64,000 nt of DNA from positions 1,054,001 to 1,118,000 of the forward strand of contig NZ_JBLTYX010000001.1 in the NCBI RefSeq assembly GCF_048066115.1, written 5' to 3'. Under the pieces are notes generated by a model. It saw only the letters and a list, made by a program, of their open reading frames with translations, did not search any database and had not been told where the DNA came from. Each line of letters begins with the position of its first letter. Positions within the stretch are counted from its first letter, which is position 1. Positions 8,492 through 16,314 of this stretch are shown here, piece after piece. A program made the translations under genes and the position numbers. This DNA is from Niveispirillum sp048066115 (GTDB lineage Bacteria > Pseudomonadota > Alphaproteobacteria > Azospirillales > Azospirillaceae).

Positions 8492-10549
8492 TCAGTTTGC
8501 GGCGAGCGGGCGGATCAGGATCAGCCCATAGGGGTCGACCTCGGCCACATGGCCGGGCAGCAGCACGGTTGTGCTGTCCATCTCGCAGATGATGGCGGGG
8601 CCGATGACTCGATCGCCCGCCTTCAGCCGTGACCGGTCATAGATGATGGCGGCATGTTCCCGGCCATCAGCCCAGATGACATGGTCGCGGACCTTGGCCA
8701 CCGACGGGTCGCCATTGCCCTGCGGCAGCTTTTCCAGCCGGATCGCCGATGCCTTGCCCAGGGCCGTGGCCCGCACGGTCACCAGTTCCCGGTCGCTTTC
8801 CAGGCAGAAGGTGAACAGCCGCTCATGCTCCTTGTCGAAGGCGTCGCCCAGCTTTTCCAGCCCGTTCGCCGCGAACCCATCCAGGGCGACGGGTAGCGAC
8901 ACCTCGAACGCCTGCCCGGAATAGCGCACGCCGGCCTCGAAGCTGATTTCCTGGTCGGCCTCCGCCACGCCCTCGGCCAGCAACTCCCTGGACACGGCGG
9001 CATGCAGTTCGCGCAGCACCGCGGCCACCGACTGGTTATCGACATCCGGGAACGGCTTGCCGATGGACTTGGCGCGCTCAGCCCGCAGGCGGGTGGTGGC
9101 GTCACCGAAGGCGCAGAGCACGCCGGGGCTGGGCGGCACGATCACCGGCCAGCTGCCCAGCAGCTTGCCCAGCGCATTGGCATGCAGCGGACCGGCCCCG
9201 CCAAAGGCCACCAGTGCGAAATCGCGCGGGTCATAGCCCTGCTGGACGGAGATCAGGCGCAAAGCACCCATCATCGTCTCATTGGCGATGGAATAGATGC
9301 CGTTGGCGGCCTCCGCCAGACCGATGCCCAGCGTATCGGCGATACCTTGCACCGAAGCGGCCGCCGCCGGCCGGTCCAGCCGCATGGTGCCGCCCAGCAA
9401 CTCCTCCGGCAGGTAACCCAGCACGACATTGGCGTCGGTGACGGTGGGTTTGTCGCCACCCCGGCTGTAGCAGACCGGACCGGGCACGGCACCGGCGGAC
9501 GCCGGGCCGACGCGCAGCGCCTTGGTCAGTTCCGGTACGAAGGCGATGGAGCCGCCGCCGGCCCCCACGGTGCGGATGTCCAGCGAGGTGGCGCGCACCT
9601 TCAGGTCGCCGCACTCCGTCTCCCGCGCCAGACGCGGCTGGCCATTCTCGATCAGGGCCACGTCGGTGGAGGTGCCGCCGACATCGACGGTCAGCAGATT
9701 GCCGAAACCGGACTTGCCGCATACCCACATGGCGCCGGCCACACCGCCGGCCGGCCCGCTCATCAGCAGGTTGACGGGATGGTCCTGCGCCTTCTCGAAA
9801 CTCATCAGCCCGGCATCGGAACGCAGCAGGTTCATCTGCCCGTTCATGCCGGCCTTGTTCAGTTCCGCCTTCAGGTTGCGCACGTAGTTGGCGACGCGCG
9901 GGCGGACATAGGAATTGGCCACCGTGGTCAGGGCGCGTTCATATTCCTGCATCTCCGGTAGCACTTCCGACGATAGCGAGATGGGCAGGTCGGGAAACAC
10001 CTCCCGCGCGATCTGCCCGGCCTGCACCTCATGCACATCATTGCGATAGGCATTGATGAAGGCGATGGTCAGTGCCTCGATCCCCTCCCCCTTCAGCCCT
10101 TCCAGTGCCGTGCGCAGGGCCGCCTCGTCCAGCGGCCGAACGATGGAGCCATCGGCACCGATACGTTCCGGCACCTCCACGGTGCTTTCCAGGGGTGCCG
10201 TCAGCGGCGGCTTGTTCCAGACGATCCAGCCGGCCAGCCCGCCCGGCACGAAGGACCGGGCGATATGCAGGACCTGGCGGTACCCGTCCGTCGTCACCAG
10301 CCCGACCTTGGCCCCCGTGCCGGTCAGCACGGTATTGGTGGCCACCGTCGTGCCATGCATGAACAGCTGCACATCTGCGGGATCGATCCCCGCCTTGGCG
10401 CAGATCTGCAAAGTGCCGCTGACCACCGCAACGGACGGATCGTGCGGGGTGGAGGGCACCTTGTCCCGGAAACTCTCGCCCGTCTCGTCCTCGATCAGCA
10501 GAAGGTCCGTGAAGGTACCCCCCACATCCACGCCGAGCCTGTAAGCCAT
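8492..10549 (-). CDS. hyuA: Hydantoinase A / oxoprolinase-family ATPase subunit
   Basis: This 685-residue protein begins MAYRLGVDVGGTFTD, the N-terminal HyuA signature of the actin-like ATPase fold. HGTTVATNTVLTG, a second ATP-site segment LLTVDVGGTSTDVALI, and VGAGGGSIAF follow. ATG 10549 is preceded by AGGAG at a good distance; the frame extends further up without homology. It pairs with hyuB for ATP-driven amide-ring hydrolysis or carboxylation in the cytoplasm. It follows the HMG-CoA-lyase-like gene by ~60 bases in the same operon. An N-carbamoylsarcosine-amidase-like gene at 12983 would fit N-methylhydantoin breakdown, but the lyase and CoA-transferase would not. Confidence 0.88.
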   Translation of the reverse strand: MAYRLGVDVGGTFTDLLLIEDETGESFRDKVPSTPHDPSVAVVSGTLQICAKAGIDPADVQLFMHGTTVATNTVLTGTGAKVGLVTTDGYRQVLHIARSFVPGGLAGWIVWNKPPLTAPLESTVEVPERIGADGSIVRPLDEAALRTALEGLKGEGIEALTIAFINAYRNDVHEVQAGQIAREVFPDLPISLSSEVLPEMQEYERALTTVANSYVRPRVANYVRNLKAELNKAGMNGQMNLLRSDAGLMSFEKAQDHPVNLLMSGPAGGVAGAMWVCGKSGFGNLLTVDVGGTSTDVALIENGQPRLARETECGDLKVRATSLDIRTVGAGGGSIAFVPELTKALRVGPASAGAVPGPVCYSRGGDKPTVTDANVVLGYLPEELLGGTMRLDRPAAAASVQGIADTLGIGLAEAANGIYSIANETMMGALRLISVQQGYDPRDFALVAFGGAGPLHANALGKLLGSWPVIVPPSPGVLCAFGDATTRLRAERAKSIGKPFPDVDNQSVAAVLRELHAAVSRELLAEGVAEADQEISFEAGVRYSGQAFEVSLPVALDGFAANGLEKLGDAFDKEHERLFTFCLESDRELVTVRATALGKASAIRLEKLPQGNGDPSVAKVRDHVIWADGREHAAIIYDRSRLKAGDRVIGPAIICEMDSTTVLLPGHVAEVDPYGLILIRPLAAN

Positions 10550-10608
10550 TCTAAAACTCCTGTTCCCGAATGTTCTTCTGCTTTGCCGCGGCGTGGTTGT
10601 TCCCGCCG

Positions 10609-11517
10609 TCAGGTTGGCCGGACCGGCGGGAAAATCCCCGCCCGGCCCAGCATGGCCGGATTGGGGCGGCCGATGACGCCCTCCAGCCATTTGGCCGCGC
10701 CGATGGCGGCCGGAAGGTCGATACCCGTTTCGATCTTCATGCGGTCCAGCATGTAGACCAGATCCTCGGTCGGGATATTGCCCGTCGCCGCCGGGGCGAA
10801 GGGGCAGCCGCCGATACCACCCAGCGAACTGTCCAGCACCGTGACGCCGGCCGTGACAGCGGCATAGGCGTTGGCGATGCCGGTATTGCGGGTATTGTGG
10901 AAATGCGCACGCAGGCGGATGCCGGGCAGTGCCGCCGCCACGGCGTTGAACCGCTCCACCACATCGGTGGGGCTGGCCACGCCGATCGTATCGGCCAGGG
11001 CGATCTCGTCCGTGCCATGCTCCGCCGCGCGCCGGGCGATCTCCACCACCCGCACCACCGGCACCTCACCCTCGAACGGGCAGCCAAAGGAGGCGCCGAT
11101 GGTGATGCTGGTCGCCACCTTGGCCGCCCTCGCGGCGGCGGCCACTTCCGCCCAGCCGGCCAGAGTCTCCAGCGTCGGTGCCCCGCTGTTGCGCTGGGAG
11201 AATGTGTCGGACGCCACCAGCACGTAATTGACCTCGCTGGCACCCGCCGCCAGCGCCCGGTCGAAGCCGCGCCCGTTCAGTGCCAGCCCGATATAGGAGA
11301 CGCCATTATCCTTGGGCAGGGCCGCCAGCACCGCCTCCGCATCGGCCATCTGAGGCACGCGCTTGGGATTGACGAAGCTGGTCACCTCGATCCGGCGTGC
11401 GCCGGCGGCGATGGCGCGGTTGATCAGCTCCACCTTGTCGGCGGTGGAAACCTGCACCGCCTCGTTCTGCAGGCCGTCGCGCGGGCTGACTTCCACGATC
11501 TCGATCTTGGCAACCAT
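10609..11517 (-). CDS. HMG-CoA lyase-like aldol lyase
   Basis: This 302-residue TIM-barrel lyase of the HMGL family has VEVSPRDGLQNE (metal-binding Asp), ASFGCPFEG, the metal-binding RAHFHNTRNTG histidines, and the catalytic-cysteine loop GGIGGCPFAPAATGNIPTE. These enzymes split 3-hydroxy-3-methylglutaryl-CoA or similar hydroxyacyl-CoA esters to acetyl-CoA plus a ketoacid. The start at 11517 gives the family's usual short N-terminus; ATGs at 11538 and 11544 are also in frame. It is first in the operon with hyuA and hyuB, and a TGTATACA palindrome lies 36 bases upstream. Together with the CaiB CoA-transferase across the promoter it suggests that the product is activated to a CoA ester and then cleaved. 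Confidence 0.88.
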   Translation of the reverse strand: MVAKIEIVEVSPRDGLQNEAVQVSTADKVELINRAIAAGARRIEVTSFVNPKRVPQMADAEAVLAALPKDNGVSYIGLALNGRGFDRALAAGASEVNYVLVASDTFSQRNSGAPTLETLAGWAEVAAAARAAKVATSITIGASFGCPFEGEVPVVRVVEIARRAAEHGTDEIALADTIGVASPTDVVERFNAVAAALPGIRLRAHFHNTRNTGIANAYAAVTAGVTVLDSSLGGIGGCPFAPAATGNIPTEDLVYMLDRMKIETGIDLPAAIGAAKWLEGVIGRPNPAMLGRAGIFPPVRPT

Positions 11518-11552
11518 ATCCCTGCTCTTGGCGTTCATGATCAACAGTCAAA

Positions 11553-11560
11553 TGTATACA
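11553..11560. promoter_or_regulatory. TGTATACA operator, lyase/hydantoinase side
   Basis: A perfect 8-bp palindrome lies just upstream of the leftward HMG-CoA-lyase gene. The same core is found 155 bases away on the rightward side (11708-11717) and at the GntR gene promoter (4970-4975). It is likely a repressor site for the FCD regulator encoded at 5157. Confidence 0.55.
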
Positions 11561-11707
11561 ATCATGCTTTCATCGACCCTGACAAGGGGGATTGATCCGA
11601 ACTTTTCCTTGCGCGGCACCTCTTGCCATCGCCGCCCACTGTATGCATTCTTGTCGGCGGATACGCGCTGGGGCCGACCTTCCGGCGACGGCAGGGCTTC
11701 ACGAATT

Positions 11708-11717
11708 ATGTATACAT
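11708..11717. promoter_or_regulatory. ATGTATACAT operator, CoA-transferase side
   Basis: A perfect 10-bp palindrome ends 5 bases before the AGGAGA ribosome-binding site of the CoA-transferase. It is the best copy of the GTATAC motif in the window. Its place, close to the start codon, would suit repression. Confidence 0.6.
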
Positions 11718-11735
11718 TCAGCAGGAGAAAAAAGG

Positions 11736-12980
11736 GTGACCGACCAGGCAACGGAACCGACCGGCGGCACGGGACAGGTGGCGAAGCGCCAGGGCCCGCT
11801 GACAGACCTGCGGGTGATCGAGATGGGCCAGTTGCTGGCCGGCCCCTTCTGCGGCCAGTTGCTGGCCGATTTCGGGGCGGAGGTCATCAAGCTGGAACAG
11901 CCCGGCAGCGGCGACCCGATGCGCGAATGGGGCCGGGAAAAGCCGCATGGTAAGTCGCTCTGGTGGCCCGTCGTCGCCCGCAACAAGAAGTCGGTGACCC
12001 TGAACCTGCGGGAGAAGGCCGCCCAGGACATCGTCCGCGATCTGGTGGCCAAGTCCGACATCCTGATCGAGAATTTCCGGCCGGGCACGATGGAGCGCTG
12101 GGGCCTCGGCTATGATGTCCTGTCCCAGATCAACCCCAAGCTGGTGATGGTCCGTGTCACCGGCTTCGGCCAGTCCGGCCCCTATTCCTCCCAGGCCGGC
12201 TATGGCTCCATCGGGGAGGCGATGGGCGGCCTGCGCTATGTCGTGGGCGATCCGTCCACGGCCCCGTCGCGCATGGGCATTTCCATCGGCGACAGCCTGG
12301 CCGCCACCTATGCCGCCCTGGGCGCGCTGATGGCCGTGCATGCGCGCGAGCGCACGGGGCGCGGTCAGGTGGTGGACAGCGCCATCTATGAGGCGGTGCT
12401 GGCCATGATGGAAAGCCTGGTCACCGAATATGACCAGACCGGCTATGTCCGCGAACGTACCGGCCCCATCCTGCCCAATGTCGCGCCCAGCAATGTCTAC
12501 CCGGCCAGCGACGGCCAGATGATCCTGATCGCCGCCAACCAGGATACGGTGTTCAAGCGTCTGGCCGAAGCCATGGGTCGCCCGGAACTGGCCGCCGATG
12601 CGCGCTACGCCACCCATTCGGCACGCGGCGCCGTGCAGCAGGAACTGGACGATCTGATTTCCGACTGGACCCGCACGGTGGAATCCGGGCCGCTGCTGGA
12701 CCTGATGGAAAAGCATGGCGTGCCGGCAGGCCGCATCTACCGCGCACCGGAGATGCTGGAGGACCCGCATTTCCAGGCCCGCCAGAACATCATCAAGGTC
12801 GCCCATCCGGTCTTCGGCAAGCTGGCCATGCAGAATGTCGCCCCGCGCTTGTCGGATACGCCCGGCGGCGTCGTCCATGCCGGCCCGGAACTGGGCCAGC
12901 ATACGGTGGATGTGCTGGGCGGGCTGCTGGGCCTGGATGCCGCCCGGCTGGATGAATTGCGCAAGACGGGGATCATCTGA
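11736..12980 (+). CDS. CaiB/BaiF family III CoA-transferase
   Basis: This 414-residue family III CoA-transferase has TDLRVIEMGQLLAGPFCGQLLADFGAEVIKLE at the N-terminus, then ENFRPGTMERWGLGYD, RVTGFGQSGPYSSQAGYGSIGEAMGGL and GRGQVVDSAIYEAVLAMM. These enzymes move CoA between carboxylic acids through an aspartyl-CoA intermediate. The start is taken as GTG at 11736, with AGGAGA 8 bases upstream; the upstream in-frame stretch contains the GTATAC operator and is not family-like. It forms a two-gene unit with the isochorismatase-like gene (2 bases apart), divergent from the lyase/hydantoinase operon. It likely makes the CoA ester used by the HMG-CoA-lyase-like enzyme. Confidence 0.9.
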   Translation: MTDQATEPTGGTGQVAKRQGPLTDLRVIEMGQLLAGPFCGQLLADFGAEVIKLEQPGSGDPMREWGREKPHGKSLWWPVVARNKKSVTLNLREKAAQDIVRDLVAKSDILIENFRPGTMERWGLGYDVLSQINPKLVMVRVTGFGQSGPYSSQAGYGSIGEAMGGLRYVVGDPSTAPSRMGISIGDSLAATYAALGALMAVHARERTGRGQVVDSAIYEAVLAMMESLVTEYDQTGYVRERTGPILPNVAPSNVYPASDGQMILIAANQDTVFKRLAEAMGRPELAADARYATHSARGAVQQELDDLISDWTRTVESGPLLDLMEKHGVPAGRIYRAPEMLEDPHFQARQNIIKVAHPVFGKLAMQNVAPRLSDTPGGVVHAGPELGQHTVDVLGGLLGLDAARLDELRKTGII

Positions 12981-12982
12981 TC

Positions 12983-13621
12983 ATGGCGACGGACCTGAAT
13001 GCCGATTACGCGCAGGCCGGGTTCGGCAACCGGCTGGGCTGGGGCCGGCGCCCCGCCCTGCTGATCATCGATTTCGTGCAGGCGTACCTGGACAAGGACT
13101 GTCCGCTCTATGCCGGGGTGGAGAAGGCACGCGACGCGGCGTCAGCGCTGCTGCTGGCCGCCCGCGCCGCCGGCCTGCCCATCCTCCACACCAACGTCGC
13201 CTATACGCCGGGCGGCGTTGATGGCGGCGTGTTCTTCCGCAAGGTCAAGGCGCTGTCCTGTTTCGAGCGCGGCAAGCACCCGCACTGGGCGGCCTTCGCC
13301 GAAGGGCTGGAACCCCTGCCCCACGAACCGGTGATCACCAAGCAATATGCCAGCGCCTTCTTCGGCACCTCGCTGGCCTCCACCCTGGCATCGAGCGGCG
13401 TCGACACGCTGCTGATCGCCGGGCTGTCCACCTCGGGCTGCGTCCGCGCCTCGGCCCTGGATGCCTGTCAGCACGGTTTCGTGCCGCTGGTGGTGCGCGA
13501 GGCGGTGGGTGACCGGGACCAGCGCGTGCATGAGGCCAACCTGTTCGACCTCAACGCCAAATATGCCGATGTCATCGGCCTGGCGGAGGCAGTGGCGCAT
13601 CTCGGGCGCAACGGGGGCTGA
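12983..13621 (+). CDS. Isochorismatase-family amidase, N-carbamoylsarcosine amidase-like
   Basis: This 212-residue cysteine hydrolase of the isochorismatase fold has the full catalytic triad: D30 in ALLIIDFVQAY, K120 in PVITKQYASAFFGT and C153 in LIAGLSTSGCVRASALDA. The GVFFRKVKAL and HPHWAAFAEGL segments resemble N-carbamoylsarcosine amidases, which release ammonia and CO2 from N-carbamoyl amino acids. Next to hydantoinase subunits this suggests that a hydantoin is opened to an N-carbamoyl acid and then decarbamoylated. The exact substrate is an inference. It starts two bases after the CoA-transferase stop and is surely co-transcribed. Confidence 0.87.
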   Translation: MATDLNADYAQAGFGNRLGWGRRPALLIIDFVQAYLDKDCPLYAGVEKARDAASALLLAARAAGLPILHTNVAYTPGGVDGGVFFRKVKALSCFERGKHPHWAAFAEGLEPLPHEPVITKQYASAFFGTSLASTLASSGVDTLLIAGLSTSGCVRASALDACQHGFVPLVVREAVGDRDQRVHEANLFDLNAKYADVIGLAEAVAHLGRNGG

Positions 13622-13641
13622 CACCCCCGCATTCGCCGCTC

Positions 13642-13790
13642 ACCTCAGCGGTTCCCAGAAGCTTGACAGGGCGCGGGCCAATTCGTCGGGCACCAGATCG
13701 GCCTGGAAATTGGCACCGCCGCTCAACAGGACCGTGCCGACATCCGGGCGCATCGCCGCCACGATCGGAGCCGGCGAATATCCGGATCCT
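13642..13790 (-). pseudogene. C-terminal remnant, possibly of an alpha/beta hydrolase
   Basis: In the 216-base gap before the next gene, one minus-strand frame reads PAPIVAAMRPDVGTVLLSGG, then ANFQADLVPDELARALSSFW, then EPLR and a stop. This looks like the last part of an alpha/beta hydrolase (strand, active-site His region, final helix), but the expected GxGH is not kept. The frame is closed upstream by a stop near 13830 and has no plausible start beyond an internal ATG. It is read as a leftover of a deleted gene. The parent family is uncertain. Confidence 0.35.
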
Positions 13791-13837
13791 CGCCGAAAGG
13801 CTAAACAACACGCCCGGTCTCATGGATGACTTGCGGC

Positions 13838-16066
13838 CTACCAGCTCTTGGACACCTGCAACACCCAGGTGCGTGGCGCCCCGGCCAGGCCGGCGGGAAC
13901 CAGGCCGTTGGCGGCAACGGTGATCAGGTACTGCTGGTCGGCCAGATTCTTGCCCACCAGTTGCACGCCCCAGCCGCCCTCGTCGCTGTTCCAGCCGACG
14001 GAGGCGTTGATCAGGTCATAGCTTTTCTGGGCGAATATCTCGGCATTGGACGCGTCGTAATAGACCTTGCCCTGCTTGAAATATTCGCCCCGGACGAAGG
14101 CCGTGCCGGGCCCGACATCGAAACTGTACTGGCCGTAACCCGAAAGCGAGCTTTTCGGCGCCGCGTTCAGGCGGTTGCCCGTGGCGTTGAAGGTGCGGGT
14201 GGCGGCGTTGTAGCGCGGGTCGGTGGCCACGAAATTGACCAGCTGGTTGGGCACGCTGGAGGTGGGGAAGGACCGGTACTTGGTATTGAGGAAGGACAGG
14301 TTGCCGCCCAGTTCCAGCCCGGCGACCGGCCGCGCCGTCATCTCGAACTCCACGCCGCGCACGCGCGCATTGGCGGCGTTGCGGATGGCCACCACGCCGG
14401 GCGCGATCAGCGACTGAACCTGCAGATCCTTGTAATCATAATGGAACAGGCTGGTGTTGAAGCGCAGGCGGCGGTCCAACAGGTCGCTCTTGATGCCGCC
14501 CTCGTATGCCCAGATCGTCTCCGGCTCGAAGGACAGGTCGGTGGCATTGTTGGCGAAGATGCTGGTGCCGCCGCTCTTGAACCCGCGGGTAGCGGATGCG
14601 TAGAGCATCACATCGTCGCTGACTTGGTAATCCAAACCGACCTTGGGCGTCACCGCATCGAATTTCCGCTTCAGCTCATAGACGAAGGGAAAGCCCGGGG
14701 TGGAGGCGCCCGTGGCCAGGGACACGCGGTTGAAATTCTGCTCGATGCGCTTGGTATCCTGGGTGAAGCGCAGGCCGGCCGTCAGCCCCAGATCATCCGT
14801 CAGCTTGTAGGTGCCCTGCGCGAAGGCGGCGTAGGAGGTGGTGAAGCTGTCGGGTTCGGTGCGGATATAGAAGGCGTTGGCCGGCGGCAGCACCGGACTG
14901 GCATAGTTGGTGGATTGCAGCAGGGTCGTCGTCTTGTCGTGGAAATAGAACAGGCCCAGCACGCCATTGAACCGGTCCAGATTGGCTGTCAGGTTCAGCT
15001 CCTGGCTGAACTGCTTGGACCATTCATTCTGGTTGCTGATCTGGGCCAGCAGTTCCGTCCCGTCGCTGTCCACCAGCAGATTGTAGCGGCTTTTGCGGAA
15101 GGCGGTCAGCGACTTGACGGCCAAAGTGTCGGACAGGTCGACATTGACCTCCTGCGCGATACCCCACAGCTTGGTGTCGTTGGTCTGCGGCGAATTGATC
15201 GCAACCTTGGAATAGTCGCCGACGATGGAAGTCGCCAACGGTGCCGGGTTGGTGCCATTGGGGCGGAAAGGCACCAGCAGATGGCTGTAGCTGTCGAACC
15301 GCTCGTCGCTTTCGCTGTAATCGAGGCGGGTGATCATCTCCACCTTTTCGGCCGGGACGAAGCGCAGCTGCCCCCGCACACCGCCGCGCTTGGCATTGTT
15401 GGTGCCGGGCTGGCCGGCAGCGTAGAGATTGTCGATGTAGTCATCGTGGCGGATATAGGTGCCGGACAGGCTGGCCTGCAGCTTCTCCTCCACCAGCGGA
15501 CCGCTCAGGTAGAACTGGCCCTGGCGGTGCTCATGATCGCCCACGGTCAGCTGTACCTTGCCGGTGGGCCTATCGGACGGGGTCTTGGAGATGATGTTGA
15601 TGGTGCCACCCACCGCATTGCGGCCATAGAGCGTGCCCTGGGGACCGCGCAGCACTTCCACCCGCTGGATATCGACGAAATCCTGGAACTGGCCGAAGGC
15701 ACGGGCAATATAGACGCCATCGATCTGCGTCGTCACGCTGGGGTCGGAGCCGCCGAAGACGTTGGAACTGCCGATACCGCGCATATAGATGACGGCACTG
15801 GCAGTCACCTGCGCCACCGACAGGTTGGGCGTCACCGCCACCAGATCCTTCACATTGAGGACCAGCGAACTGTCCAGCTTGTCGGCGGAAAAGGCGCTGA
15901 TAGCCAGCGGGGTCTTCTGCACCGTGGTCTCGCCCGCCTTGGTGGCGGTGACGATCACCTCCTCCAGCATATCGACCTGGGCCACCTGGGTTTCCGCAGC
16001 GCCCGCCATGGTCGGGGCCAGCAGGGCGGCGGCGCACACGGCACCCTTCAACGTGTGGTGAAGCAT
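13838..16066 (-). CDS. TonB-dependent outer-membrane receptor
   Basis: This 742-residue receptor has a signal peptide ~1-24 (ending AGAAE), a TonB box LEEVIVTAT near 34-42 and a plug with VEVLRGPQGTLYGRNAVGGTINI. A barrel follows, with C-terminal ...VLQVSKSW ending in the aromatic sorting signal. GGGAGG precedes the ATG. The promoter side carries the palindrome CTAGAATTCTAG (16106-16117), which is close to CTAGCATGCTAG in front of the aromatic-cleavage operon. The receptor is therefore likely co-regulated with that pathway and imports its substrate or a precursor. The substrate is not deducible. Confidence 0.93.
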   Translation of the reverse strand: MLHHTLKGAVCAAALLAPTMAGAAETQVAQVDMLEEVIVTATKAGETTVQKTPLAISAFSADKLDSSLVLNVKDLVAVTPNLSVAQVTASAVIYMRGIGSSNVFGGSDPSVTTQIDGVYIARAFGQFQDFVDIQRVEVLRGPQGTLYGRNAVGGTINIISKTPSDRPTGKVQLTVGDHEHRQGQFYLSGPLVEEKLQASLSGTYIRHDDYIDNLYAAGQPGTNNAKRGGVRGQLRFVPAEKVEMITRLDYSESDERFDSYSHLLVPFRPNGTNPAPLATSIVGDYSKVAINSPQTNDTKLWGIAQEVNVDLSDTLAVKSLTAFRKSRYNLLVDSDGTELLAQISNQNEWSKQFSQELNLTANLDRFNGVLGLFYFHDKTTTLLQSTNYASPVLPPANAFYIRTEPDSFTTSYAAFAQGTYKLTDDLGLTAGLRFTQDTKRIEQNFNRVSLATGASTPGFPFVYELKRKFDAVTPKVGLDYQVSDDVMLYASATRGFKSGGTSIFANNATDLSFEPETIWAYEGGIKSDLLDRRLRFNTSLFHYDYKDLQVQSLIAPGVVAIRNAANARVRGVEFEMTARPVAGLELGGNLSFLNTKYRSFPTSSVPNQLVNFVATDPRYNAATRTFNATGNRLNAAPKSSLSGYGQYSFDVGPGTAFVRGEYFKQGKVYYDASNAEIFAQKSYDLINASVGWNSDEGGWGVQLVGKNLADQQYLITVAANGLVPAGLAGAPRTWVLQVSKSW

Positions 16067-16105
16067 GACTTTCCTCCCGTTTTTATGGTCGTTGTTTGAT
16101 AAATT

Positions 16106-16117
16106 CTAGAATTCTAG
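16106..16117. promoter_or_regulatory. CTAGAATTCTAG palindrome upstream of receptor
   Basis: This perfect 12-bp palindrome lies 40 bases upstream of the receptor start. It differs only in the two N positions of CTAGNATNCTAG from the site at 19301. CTAG is usually a rare word in proteobacterial DNA, so twin CTAG arms are likely a binding site, probably for the FCD regulator at 18306. Confidence 0.5.
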
Positions 16118-16139
16118 TTGGGGGCACGGGCGCGCTTTC

Positions 16140-16264
16140 CCGTCATCCCGGTGACAAGCCGGGACCCAGGGGCCAAGCGCCCGACCTGTCGGCAACGTTT
16201 GGTGAGGCAAACCATGCCGTGCAGCCTGTGGCCCCTGGATCCCGGCTTGTCACCGGGATGACGG
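16140..16264. repeat. Palindromic intergenic repeat (REP/MITE-like), copy 1
   Basis: A 125-bp inverted repeat has arms that begin CCGTCATCCCGG and run about 35 bases to GGGGCCA. Each arm has its own small hairpin (CCCGG...CCGGG), and an unrelated ~50-base centre lies between. Copy 2 at 19074-19210 has the same arms with a different centre. It lies between the receptor promoter and the end of the monooxygenase gene. It has no coding capacity of its own. Confidence 0.88.
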
Positions 16265-16314
16265 TAGGTATTGCCCGAACCCCACAGCCCAACCGGCAGG
16301 GGCCGGTGACGCCC

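Noticed and set aside
13826..16099. 757-codon plus-strand frame
   Set aside because: It is an antisense shadow of the receptor at 13838-16066.
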